Part shown: piece after piece, positions 53,301-63,818 of the stretch | How the letters are laid out: every line of letters starts with the position of its first letter | How positions within the stretch are numbered: the stretch's first letter is position 1 | DNA from: Casuarina equisetifolia | Taxonomy: Eukaryota > Streptophyta > Magnoliopsida > Fagales > Casuarinaceae | NCBI GenBank assembly: GCA_028551475.1 | Contig: CM052355.1 | Coordinates: 4,712,001-4,776,000 of the forward strand | DNA length: 64,000 nt | Direction of reading: 5' to 3' | Made by a program: the position numbers and the translations under genes | Notes under the pieces: generated by a model | Databases searched by the model: none | Seen by the model: only the letters and a program-made list of their open reading frames with translations | Told to the model about the DNA's origin: nothing

Positions 53301-54585
53301 TGTTACCATTGCTGCTGTTCATCATTGGCCTCTTTTTCATATAGATGTCCAGAATGCCTTCCTTCACGGTGACTTATCTGAGGAGGTTTACATGGAGCTT
53401 CCCCCCGGATTTCGCAATCAGGGGGAGGGACTTGTCTGTCGATTGCGAAAATCCCTGTATGGGTTGAAGCAGGCCTCACGCCAATGGAATGCCAAGTTTA
53501 CAGCTGCTCTTCGCACATATGGCTTCCAACAGTCATGGCATGATTATTCTCTCTTCACCAAATCCCAGGGTGGTTCTTTTGTGGCTTTACTTATTTATGT
53601 TGATGATATTCTAATCACAGGGAATGACTCAATTGCCATTTCTGATCTTAAAAGTTACTTGAACTCTACTTTTTCCATGAAGGATCTTGGCTAGTCCAAA
53701 TTTTTCTTGGGCATAGAGATTGCTCGCTCTCCACATGGCATTTCCCTCAGCCAACGGAAGTATACCTTGGAACTCATTTCTGAGGCTGGATTGGCAGGCT
53801 CCAAACCTTCCATTATTCCTATGGAACAGAACAAAAAATTCACTAGTCTCGAGTATGACACTAGCTCACCAGAGGATATCCATGATCCACCACTTGAGGA
53901 TCCTTCAACTTACCAGAGATTAGTTGGGAGATTGATCTACTTAACCCTCACCAGACCTGACATTACCTTTCCAGTGCAATTACTTAGTCAGTTTATGCAT
54001 GCACCGAAGCAATCACACATGGAGGCCGCCATGAAGGTGATTAAGTATCTCAAGAGTTGTCCAGGTCTTGGGCTTATGTTTCCATCATCATCCAAGTTGG
54101 AACTCAGAGCTTATTGTGATTCTGATTATAGCACTTGTCCAATGACACGAAGATCAACTACCGGTTTTTGTATAATGCTTGGTGATTCTTTAATATCTTG
54201 GCGCTCAAAGAAGCAACCGACTATTTCCCTCTCATCTGCTGAAGCAAAGTATCGAGCCATGTATGTTACTACATGTGAAATAGTATGGATCATGGGACTT
54301 CTCAAAGATTTTGGTTTCTATCTTAGACAACCTGCCATGTTATTTTGTGAAAATGAAGCAGCTGAGAAAATTGCAGCCAATCCGATTTTTCATGAGAGAA
54401 CAAAGCACATTGAAGTTGATTGTCACTATGTGAGAGAAAAATTGCAACAGGGAATTATTACAACATGTCACATCTCAACCAAGGAACAACCTGCAGACTT
54501 ATTCACTAAAGCCCTTTGTAGCACACAACACTGGCATCTTCTCTCTAAGCTCGGAGTATTTGACTTGTTCAAATCTCCGGCTTGA
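50367..54585 (+). pseudogene. Copia gag-pol polyprotein with eight nonsense codons and an integrase-core deletion
   Basis: One frame runs from ATG 50367. Gag has EANYHLWSEQVQTVFLARNK then AVLRESF...STQRF. The zinc knuckle CTHC(stop)VGHTKETC is near 51270-51320, the protease DSGASDH near 51750, and the pre-integrase LWHKR near 52200. Here a deletion, with a frame change, joins directly to [16 protein letters not shown]. Integrase C-terminal sequence, RT ([16 protein letters not shown] at 53596-53607) and RNase H (AYCDSDY, RRSTTGFC, SLSSAEAKYRAM) follow to TGA 54583-54585. Stops: 50607, 50847, 50985, 51282 (TAG), 51642 (TAA), 52426 (TAG), 53155 (TGA), 53692 (TAG). No other indel breaks the frame. 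It cannot make a working polyprotein. Confidence 0.92.
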
Positions 54586-54592
54586 GGGGGAG
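54584..54592 (+). other. Polypurine tract of the copia element
   Basis: GAGGGGGAG lies between the end of the RNase H ORF and the TGTTATGG start of the 3' LTR. This is the standard plus-strand priming site. Confidence 0.85.
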
Positions 54593-54786
54593 TGTTATGG
54601 AAGATACCAGAAGATTTAATTTTGGTATATAGTATATAGGAAATTTAATGTAAATATTTTTGTTATATGTTTTTCCATGTAAAGTCCTACCTAGGTTTGT
54701 ATTTAAGGACACCACATTGTACAGTTTTATTCACTGCAATACATTCAAACTTTCCTCCACTTGTCTCGTGTTATCACTATGTGATA
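54593..54786 (+). repeat. 3' LTR of the copia element
   Basis: 194 bases, 191 identical to the 5' LTR. The three differences are C/T transitions at about 49944/54647, 50013/54716 and 50052/54755. The right flank starts CTCCCTTAAT. Confidence 0.93.
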
Positions 54787-55083
54787 CTCCCTTAATTTTA
54801 TAATGGAATACATTTGATGCTATAGTGGCTACAAATGTATGTTTCCAAAAATTGAAAAAGGAAAATTTCTACAACTTCATCACAATTCTTTGTATAAGTA
54901 TAAAGTCAATCTAAATGAGGACTTAGGATAAAAGAATCTTCGTACGTAAGCATAATCACCATCTAAAATTGCTAAGTCTTCAATTCCAATAGCTTTTAGA
55001 ACACCAACATGTAGTCTAACTTAGGAAAATTACAATAGTTTCAACAACCTAATCATGAATAATATAAACTACAACTAGAATTT

Positions 55084-55085
<2 letters not shown>

Positions 55086-55117
<32 letters not shown>
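55086..55117. repeat. GA microsatellite
   Basis: Near-perfect (GA)n run in the spacer right of the copia element. Confidence 0.9.
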
Positions 55118-55119
<2 letters not shown>

Positions 55120-55325
55120 TAAAAGGATACAAGTTTCCAATCGTTTTGTTGTACTAAATTATAGCTACCAACATTAATTATGGAACAAAATGATCCAAAA
55201 AGCAATGAGGATATATGTCACGTTTTCAACTATATTATGTACTGTATTTTGAAACCCACAAGTTTTCTCTATGTTAATATTTTGATCCTATAAACAACCT
55301 CTGTTGAGGCAATATTACCTAATAA

Positions 55326-56000
55326 TGGTATCGGAGCTATCTTAGCATCAATTTGGAGAACAAAACGAGTTGAAAATCGAGATTTTGAGCTCAAAAATGG
55401 GATTTTAGTCGTGGGTTTCATTCTTCATTTCGAGCTAAATCTGAGCTCAACCGTCAGTTACGGTTTGAGACCAGATTCGGAATTAGCAGGGTGAGGCATT
55501 TCCAGCGAAGTCACGATCGACCGGATTCGGTGATTTTCCGACCGGGTTGAACCCAACCCGAATAGACCTAAATTGGGTCTGGCCCGCCGGAGGATTCCGT
55601 GCGCCATCGTCTGTGGCGTCGGAGATAGATTGTCGAAAGACGATCTCAACGGTGTCATGATCGACCGAAAAACCGGTTGGTCGGACATCGAATCGGGTTT
55701 TCTGATTTTGACCCGATCTGGTTTAATCCAGAGCTTGCCGCCGGTGAGCCTTGTTTGGTCCCCATCTGCGGCGTCTGGCGTTGTCCATGTGCTGGCGATC
55801 CCGACCGCATCTCGATCTGCCAGAAAACCGGCCATCCGGACGCCGAATCGGCCATATCGATATAAACCGGCCGATTCAACCGAACCGGTTAACTTGTCCG
55901 TACCGCCGGCAGCCGCTTCTGGCGGCGCAAATTGAAACATTTGCAGTGCAAAAAAATTATTGCATTCATTCCAACCCAGACAATGGTGCAAACAAAATAG
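55326..56000 (+). mobile_element. Retroelement leader remnant: primer-binding-site-like motif plus GC-rich tract
   Basis: TGGTATCGGAGC at 55326-55337 is one base from the consensus tRNA-Met primer-binding site. Upstream (about 55200-55325) is AT-rich, LTR-end-like sequence. Downstream, 55480-55930 is clearly GC-richer than the surroundings, with many CGG/CCGG/CCG motifs. ORFs are open on both strands across it (183 codons minus, 120 plus), which is an effect of composition. No gag domain was recognised and no second LTR was found. Best read as the 5' end of a truncated LTR element. Confidence 0.4.
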
Positions 56001-56699
56001 ATTGCACATATGTGAAAGACGATAACTTTATATTAAAAAATAAGATCTAGTATAAATATAAAAAAAAAATTATTTAATTTTAGAGTTAACTTTAGAATTA
56101 AGTTTTTGGGTCTTTTAATTTGACCTTAAGCCTAATAGTACCTGGAATGCAGGTGGGGTGTACGACTGTCATTCTAGGGAAAACTCTTGTCATTCACAGG
56201 ATCTTCATAGTAGGGCAAAGAAGTAACAGCTTTTTTATCTTCCGCAACATCTAACCCTTCCACCAAACAAACCAAAAACCTTCTATAGTCATCACGCTCT
56301 AAATCACTATCTGAGCAGTTCCTTTTCTATTAAGCATACTTCATGTGGAAGATGTAATCATATTTTTTGTAACAGTAAGCCCCATACTCTGTGTTCACTT
56401 CTATGGGACAAAGCTTACAGACTATGTTCTCCTACTTCTGGACTCCACTAAGGGAATAGGTGCGCGAGATAGAGTGGGCATGAGGTGTAATGTTAATGGT
56501 GGCTTGAAATGGATTTCACCGATTATGAACCAAGACAAAGCAGATGTTACGTTGGTTGGCAATATCAATGGTTTCCTCACACAAGCTTGGCAAGTGAATT
56601 ACATAAGATTCCGGTGGATCAAGAATTTGTGCTCAGGGCAATTGTCACGTTTCCCACTCCTTAATTCTCTCTGCCTTATCATAGGTGGTTAGTGGGATA

Positions 56700-57210
56700 T
56701 GGAGAGTTTGTTTCTCAACCACTAACACCTCTTCCTATTCTCAAGAGAGAGTGGTTACACGTGAAAACGGTTTTGAATTTTGAAACTGAAAAAAAAATGT
56801 TCTGATTGGAAAAGCATAGCGAGACACAAGACAAAGAGAAGAGAAAATAGAGAAAGAAAGGGTGCGTGAAAGAGAAACACCAAGAAAGAGTTGTGCAGCC
56901 AAATTTGTATAGATCTGAATACAGATTGCAGTGTGGTTTTCAGTGCAATGTAGATTGGTATTAGGTGTGTGCAGAATAGTGAAGAAGATAAAGAAATCTG
57001 TAAGCTATTATTATTTAACTCTTGTGCACTTCCTTGTATCCTAAAAAGAGTGTTTGAAAAGTGTGTTTGGTAGAGAATTTTTATGAGAACTTCTATACTG
57101 TAAATTGTAAGTAGTGAAAGAAATCTCTCTTAGTTTTACCCGTGAATGTAAATTTGTGTGTTCTCTTGTGTGATTTTATATTTCTCATTTAATTCTGCTT
57201 TTAGCCAACA
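56700..57210 (+). mobile_element. LTR-like tract of a copia-type element
   Basis: The stretch TTAGTTTTACCCGTGAATGT (near 57130) followed by TTCTCTTGTGTGATTTTATA, a T-rich tail and GCTTTTAGCC closely resembles the R-U5 end of a common plant copia LTR type (from memory of such LTRs). A purine-rich part and a GTGCACTTCCTTG segment precede it. No partner LTR, primer-binding site or coding region adjoins, so it is a solo or truncated LTR at most. Confidence 0.35.
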
Positions 57211-57324
57211 TCCGAAACAATATCTTAAGCTTGGAGAATAGTCCATTTGATAATTAATTCAAGTTTAATTAAAACATGTAACTTACATTCTTGTTACATT
57301 TTACACACCAATTTATTGTTTTAC

Positions 57325-57777
57325 TCAACAGACAATGGTAAAAGAGGATCCACTGCATCTTTCATAGCAACCACAGCAACGATTAATAAAAGATGGAAGT
57401 CGAAGGGTGACAGTGTGGGCTGGGTGCAAGTGATGATATATCATGCAGGATCGCTGGAAGCATGATCCATGAAGGTAGAAGGTACAATTGGGAATGGAAC
57501 ATTTGTAGGCTGGAACAAATAATAGTTTCCTACATAGCATACAAACTTCTTCCCAACCATTGTTCTCTATAAAGATTAGGTGATGCCTCTCTCCAATATC
57601 ATGGTCAACTGAAGGCTCCACACATCATTTATGTTGGATAAAGGAGCATTCCAAGCATTTGTAGGCGGCATGTCCCGATATTAGTACGTTGCACGCCCAG
57701 CAGATGTTCTCGTAACCATCTTTTACATGCTCTTCAAAGATTAAGCAATGCCACAAACTGCAATCTTCGAACTCCAT
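57325..57777 (-). pseudogene. DC1-domain (C1-like zinc finger) protein pseudogene fragment
   Basis: From ATG at 57777 (minus strand) one frame of 151 codons reads through a DC1 unit: CWACNVLISGHAAYKCLEC, FIQHK, a TGA at about 57627, then CVEP. It continues into a second unit, HHLIFIENNGWEEVCMLCRK then CSIPNCTFYLHGSCFQ, and a partial third, HPAHTVTLRLP then CCGCYERCSG. DC1 proteins use such Cys/His units to bind zinc and possibly lipids, and are often induced by stress. The usual family members carry several more units, so this is short as well as interrupted. The tail ends IVC-stop in sequence unlike the family. No promoter or UTR could be identified. Confidence 0.8.
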
Positions 57778-59225
57778 CTTTATCTCCCTTTGTTAAGCAC
57801 ACAATCACACAACCCACCCAAAGAAGGTTAGTCCTCCGATTTGGCTTGGGGATCAAATGGTTAACATGACTTCATATAAATTTATCAAATCTGATAATAA
57901 TTGGTAAGTCTTTTAACATATTTACTTCAATGCATTTATTAAACAAATTGGAGAATGGGAGTCATAAAGCATCAAACTAACCAAAATATCGGGAGTACAT
58001 AGCTATAAATATTATAGAAATGGACAGATGCCTCGAGGGAGAAAGAGTGCAAACCTTCTATAAGATGCCAATATAAAGCCCTTGGTATAGATGGTAAATG
58101 GATGAAAATCAAAGCATCACACAAAGCTCTTGTTCCTTTTGGAATAAGAAACTACGAAAGCCATAGAGATGATTTAAGATGGACTTTTGTTGTCTAGGGT
58201 CTTTGAGCATCACCCCTGACATTTTGTTTCGACGAGAAAATCATTTTTATGCAATAACATAGGGAAACTAATATTGCTTATAAGCTAGAATACACAAATA
58301 TCATTTTTATGAAATAGGCTGGTTAAAGTTTTACATGCAATGACTAAAATATGTAATTGGTCAACCCACTCCTATTGTTTTTACGATAATGTTTTTTGTC
58401 GGTCTACACTCACTTCCATAGAGGAAATGATTAGTTAGAATGAACATCAAATTTAGCGCCCGTGTTTTTTTGTGACATTGATTAAAGTATGCAACCAAGG
58501 GTTTCATTTGAGTGTTTTTTTTCATGTGTGAAAGAATGCAGAAATAAAATTATAATATGAAAATGATTATTAAAAGAAGATTACTCTAAAATAGCTTTGA
58601 TAAAATATCGAAAAACCCAACAGATTGTTTTTGTCAGGATTCACGGGAATTAGTACTTAATTTCTTAATCAGCTTTGCTGTAAAGGAGGCTGGATTAATT
58701 ATTGATAAAGATGAATCAAACGCTTCTTCTTGTTTTGTGGAAGCAGCGGCACATGCGGCACTAAGCGAAAGACCTTACCGTACTGGTCGAGCATGATGCG
58801 TGAAACGACCGTGGAGCAGGGTAACAATTCAAATGAATTAATTCGTTAACACGTACAGGGTTTTGAGCAGTTGTACTAAAAGACTGGGTATAAAGACTAC
58901 CAGTAATACCAATTTTTGTTCTGAAATATGGTAGTTCACAATTTATCTTATAATTCATAAAGTCCCGAAAAAATAAAACATTAAAACCTAACAGCTATTA
59001 GTAACGCTGTTGTCCTTGCCAGCTGACTCGTAATTGTTGGTATGTCTCGCAAGGCCCCAAAGATTCAAGTCTCAGCTGTTTGGCAACGACAGTGCGGAAA
59101 ATTAAGAGAAAATCTAAATGGAAAAGAATGGATATATCTTGACAAAAAAATAAATGTAATAGGATATGATCTGATTGCTTAAGATCTGATCAAATTAGAG
59201 CAGATCTGTAAGATTCAAATGAAAT
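57778..59225. other. Spacer between the DC1 fragment and the DUF1997 gene
   Basis: AT-rich DNA without a recognised ORF, repeat or RNA gene. The right edge adjoins the 3' UTR homology block of the DUF1997 gene. Confidence 0.5.
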
Positions 59226-59532
59226 CAGATTAGGCTTATTTCATATTCAATTTCAATTTCTATCCTGTTTCCACGTTCAAAATATATTGTGCTGAAGATT
59301 CAAATGATATATTCGACGTTCCTCGTACAACCTAAGAAAGTGAGGTAAAGAATTGATTGCGGCAGGACTTATCCCTCGGAAGTGTTTCCAGGAGGATGAA
59401 ATGGTAACACGTTGCAAGAAACGAATGAAATATAGGGAAGAATGACGATGGCGTATAAGAGAAGCATGTCCTGAAGAAGCCAGCCCCGCTGCAAGAGCCA
59501 TTACCCATAATCTCAAATCTCACCTGTACCAA
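59226..59532 (-). repeat. Source copy of the 3'-end duplication (DUF1997 last codons and 3' UTR)
   Basis: Counterpart of 47406-47682. It holds the last codons of the DUF1997 gene and its likely 3' UTR. It has an extra block of about 30 bases near 59372-59402 that the distant copy lacks. Confidence 0.8.
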
Positions 59533-62500
59533 GAGGTCGCCTTGAGGTATCACCAGAAGCCCATGCTTGATAGTCCTTCACGAGCTGTACGATCAACAAA
59601 ATACAGCACACCAATCAGAAAAAGGGAAAACACAAATGGCTCTCAGTACACATATCATAAGTCTTCAGCTCAAACGCATTACAACCAGAGAGATTAGATG
59701 TCAGTATACGGATCAGAAAGAATCAAAATGGAAGATCAACAAACAGACTTAGTTGAAAATAGAATTATCTGAATCAAAATGTTTCCCTGGGTGATTATTA
59801 TTCTGAAAAGCACCAAACCCTACAGATATATGTTATATATTATACACCATGCTGCAAGCTCAAGATTTGTTACTGGGTAAAATCATCAAACACATTGTAG
59901 CAAAAACGACAGTACTAACTACAAAAAGATTCACGGTAACCTCATGAATCTAAACCTTGCAACGTTGCCAGCACTCAGAAGAGAGAATCTACATGGTCAA
60001 AGGGTGAGGCAGTGGCACGCAATCTAATGTTGAATGCCCTACTGAGGAGGAAAATGCCCCACGGTTACACATTCAAAAGCTCCACTAGCATAACCAAGCT
60101 ATTTGATTTGCAGATGGGAACACCAAACACTACATTTCAAATGAGAAACAGGATTCCAAGGCAACTCAGTGAGCATGTCTCCACAAGCTGTAGTAATCTA
60201 GTTGGGATAGGCTGGGCACCAACCAGATCGGGGTTGGAATACCCACTTACAACTTCTGACCGCTCAAGGGTCAAAAGCCAAAATCCACTCTCGACGTTGG
60301 ACCCTAATATAGGGTACTCCAAGCCGAGACACTCCACTATTGTTGGCTCAGAAAGTCCAAAATGGACTGAAGATCTGAACAGAAAGAGAAAGTGCAGGCA
60401 TCTGAACCTTGTCACTGCTTGGGTTCGAAATTAGAAGCAAGACAATGATCATTCTTTTACCAAGTTGTTGCAGCTACAAGAGACAGAGATAAACTATGCA
60501 AGAGGCATTTAAACCTCTTTTAAATGAAGAAATTGTACAAATGACCATAATCATACTTAGGTAATGACAGAAAGAAGATTGATGATCAAAGAAGACCAAG
60601 TGGAATGATAATAGTTAGGATTACCTCCAAGAGATCAAGGTTCAACTTATGATGCAAAATAATTTGGGAAGAAGAGACTAGGTCTCAAGCATCAAAAAAA
60701 GGTGAGACAAGTATTATGACCCAGCCTATGCATATTTGAAGGTGAGAATGCTAAACCAAACACACTTAAGTTCTTAAATATTTCTTGAAAATTTTTGAGT
60801 ACCATCTGATTGTTTTTCCCCAGGCCACTTTCTCCAAAGATAAGGTAGGTGTCAGGCTACTCAACTAGGTAGTTATCAGCAACAAGAAGTTTGTTGAAGA
60901 TATTGAATACCAAAAGGTATCAACTTATCAGAGTTCATATTGCAACATGCACCCAACAAACGAGTAAGAATTAAATCAGAACGAAACATGTGTGATGCTA
61001 CCAAAAGAAATATTCATGTTTAAAAGTCAATAAAAATTTCGAACCTGGCCCATGAACCGAGGAAGCATAACCCTTAGTATTTGTTCAAGGACTTGTGTGC
61101 CAGTTGATTCAATTGCTTGCACTGGAATTGCACGAAATGCAGAAGGTATCTCGATGCTAACCTGGATGCCAGATAACAATCCCACGCGTAACTTTTAGAT
61201 TCTTATAATCCCTCCAAGGTACCTATGACTAGAAAGAGTCACTTCAAAACAGTTACCTCAATGACGGTATCCGAGGTCAGTTGTTGCACCAATGAGTTAC
61301 TTTTACTGCTTTCACATGAGATGTTGTTCACCATAGAAGCTGCATTCCCATACCAAATCAGTGTCAAAGCATTCCTGTAAAAGGCATAAACCAAATGACT
61401 CAACATGATTAAGATTTTCCTAAGAGACTTCTTATGTCCACTTCTGCATCATGCAGAAATCTCAAATACATACAGATTCATCGAAGTTTTACTTGTCCAA
61501 TTACCCTCAGTATCTTTGCACCCAAGAGCTACAGCGATAATCGCATGGAAGCATATCCTCTTTCACCTAAAACTTCAGTGATAAACAATGATCTGCCACT
61601 AAATGAAAAAAGTGGCATAGTTGCCTCCACACCCATACCACCTCTGCCCTTGCTTTAGTGCCAAGCATGAAAGTTATTCAGTGAAGTTATAGCAGTCAAC
61701 AACATATTAATCCACTTCAGTGCTGCTCTCTCAGTGACCATTCAATAGGTGGTTAACAGATTATAAGCGATGCCCTCAATAATGCTACTAGAAATTTAAC
61801 ATTTTGCATATTGATATTTTCCACATTTTGAGATCAAAGCAGACGACAAGAATAAAAGGCTGCTTAAGGCTCTAATACGGAACTAACCTAAAAGAATGCC
61901 GGGTACACTATCGGTGGAAATCATGGACGTTTCAACTTTGCACACATTAGGTATAAAACTAAAAACAGTCAATCAACAATAAATTGTTGTAACATGTTAT
62001 CAATGTTTCATTGCCTAGTTAAGTATCTTCTCTTAATGATATGTAGATTAGTCATGACAGTCCTTTCATTAATTACAGCTTCATTTCTAGTCAACTCCTT
62101 ACTTCACAATTAAGTCACTCTCACCAACCCCATTTTCTTCATAACACCTTTTTCTTAAGCTTTTCTAATCAGGTATGGTACTAATATCCATGCCAAGTAA
62201 AATTGTTAAGTTATTGTCTTACTTGTAAGCAAAAATTTTACCCAGTCCAAAATCTTGAGTTACCCCCAACAACACTTCCCCTCTCTAAGACCCAGTCCAA
62301 ATTCATTCACCAGTGCTATCGAATAATAAGACAGCAGAGATAATGTTAAATATGTGCAGAACATATACCGAACACGTCTCCCGCAAAAAGCGAAACGACA
62401 TTTCCAGCATCTAGCTGGGTCCGCGTAAAACAGCCAAATCTCAGATTGTCATTCTGCGCATATCTAATCAAGGAACTATATCAAAGGCGTTCAGTTCGAA

Positions 62501-63342
62501 ATCCTCCGTCATTCGGTATCTTCTGAATTAAGGAGGTCAAATCCTAACTTTGCAGACTTATACGATTTTCCACCATGCACGAAAAACCAACCAGAAAACT
62601 CTTACCCAACCAAAAAAGATGCTATTTCCAGCCATAAACATAAAAGAATCATAAAGTAAATTATTCTAATTGTCACTTACCGTCAAATTTCTCATTCTGT
62701 GCAGCAACCATTGGCGAACCCTCTAGCTGCCACATACAAAACAAGCATCAGAACAAAAGGCGCGCCACCAGATTCAACGAGAAGCAAGCCAAAGCAAAAA
62801 GGACATACTGCCACACGCACCTTGCAAGACAAGAGCCTAATGCAACACCCATTGGGCTGTTCATCCACTCTCACAAGCAAAACAGGGCAAACCTCGAATG
62901 CGAAGAACTTAATCCTATACACATAGCACCTAAACGTGTTCTCATCCACCCTCTCAATCCGCTCCGCATCCAGAACTGAGTACTGGCTCGCGGGCAAGCT
63001 CATATACTCAACTGCAACAACAACGCCAACAGTAAAACCACTCAACAAAGTTCCAAAACCCAGATAACTCAGATTTAAAGAAAAGGACAAAAAACACCCT
63101 AACATTACTTAGAGGACGTTGGAGTTGTCGAACCGAGATGGACTCCTTCCGCCGAGCAACGAATCGGGCTTTCTGCGTTGAATTCGCAGAGATGCGAAGC
63201 GAATGTCTCGTAGATTTGTCAACCGAGAAGATACACCAGACGGAGAACCATGTATGAGGCACGGAAGCCTTCTAGAACTTGCGGTTGAACGTGAACACAG
63301 ACTCAATCCATTGATGCACGAACTAGAAGAGCTTGTTGCCAT
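59513..63342 (-). CDS. DUF1997 chloroplast protein, six exons, with a frame break in exon 1
   Basis: Minus-strand exons: 63109-63342, 62821-63011, 62681-62726, 61257-61339, 61045-61161 and 59513-59584. Exons 2-6 agree in phase and read EYMSLPASQYSVLDAERIER, RCYVYRIKFFAFEVCPVLLV, LEGSPMVAAQNEKFDASMVN, IEIPSAFRAIPVQAIESTGT and LVKDYQAWASGDTSRRPLGT, a clear DUF1997 (PF09366) match. Exon 1 starts MATSSSSSC with a Ser/Arg-rich plastid-transit-like stretch. Phase demands that its end read RRKESISVRQLQRPL, but this lies in a different frame from the ATG, and that frame has no upstream ATG before a stop. So one indel (or an assembly error) lies at about 63170-63260. Expected length is about 247 aa. 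The family's function is not well defined. The last intron (1.46 kb) is by far the longest. Confidence 0.88.
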
Positions 63343-63818
63343 CCAAACCACGAATTAAAATTCCACTCTGAAAAGAGATACTATTTCTTATCTCCCACGC
63401 ATTGAAGATTAGCCAGGAGATGCGACCTCCACAGGGGTGATTCCGGAAAATATCAGTGGTCAGGTACGGTCCACGAGGATGCGCCCGGCTACACCGGTGA
63501 TGTGCAGGGACAGGCACGTGAGTCACGTGAGCTTTTATTTCACCAACAATAGTTGTTACACGGGGCCACTTTTGCTCTGCGAGCTCGTGGTTTTACGCAG
63601 GGGCAGTTTAGAGTTTATCAAGGGATTTTAAACTAAAATGCGCGGATCGACATCAATCTTCGCCGATGCTTTCGCCAAAATTCATAAAAAAAAATTGATT
63701 CGGTAGGAACATTTGAAACAGAAATTTTAAATTTAATCCATCAGTACGCAGAAGAACCATTTACAAAACCAAGCTAATACGAGAAGTACTGCATGACGCT
63801 ACTAGACGCTGAAAAACC
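63343..63818. other. Compact region shared by the DUF1997 promoter and H2B 3' flank
   Basis: 476 bases separate the DUF1997 start codon from the H2B stop codon, both on the minus strand. H2B 3' UTR and DUF1997 promoter must both fit here. A pair of G-boxes lies in it (own entry). Confidence 0.6.
63515..63529. promoter_or_regulatory. Two G-boxes in the DUF1997 promoter
   Basis: CACGTG occurs at 63515-63520 and 63524-63529, about 175 bases upstream of the start codon. G-boxes bind bZIP and bHLH factors (HY5, PIF and ABF types), and a light- or ABA-responsive plastid gene would fit. Functional use is inference. Confidence 0.55.

Larger units (their letters stand above)
49890..54786 (+). mobile_element. 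Ty1/copia LTR retrotransposon, structurally near-complete but defective
   Basis: 4,897 bases with 194-bp direct LTRs (49890-50083, 54593-54786), a tRNA-Met-type primer-binding site just inside the 5' LTR and a polypurine tract just before the 3' LTR. Domains run in copia order: gag, zinc knuckle, protease, pre-integrase, integrase C-terminal part, RT, RNase H. It carries eight in-frame stops and an internal deletion that removes the integrase core. It lies 289 bases downstream of the DUF247 stop, in the same orientation. No exact 5-bp target duplication is evident: the left flank ends ATCTC and the right flank begins CTCCC. The LTR 3' end was set by where the copies stop matching. Confidence 0.93.

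Noticed and set aside
50607-53694. TAG codons as programmed readthrough or recoding in the copia element
   Set aside because: Eight stops scattered through conserved domains, including inside the zinc knuckle, plus an integrase deletion, point to decay. Readthrough elements use one stop at a gag-pol border.
55458-56009. 183-codon minus-strand ORF
   Set aside because: All frames are open here because of the GC-rich composition. No domain was seen, and it overlaps a probable retroelement leader.
56345-56692. 115-codon + strand ORF
   Set aside because: No family resemblance, lies between LTR-like debris, and looks like relic sequence.
60012-60434. 140-codon + strand ORF
   Set aside because: It lies entirely within the last intron of the DUF1997 gene on the opposite strand, has no family resemblance, and the antisense strand is also open (92 codons). 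Likely chance.
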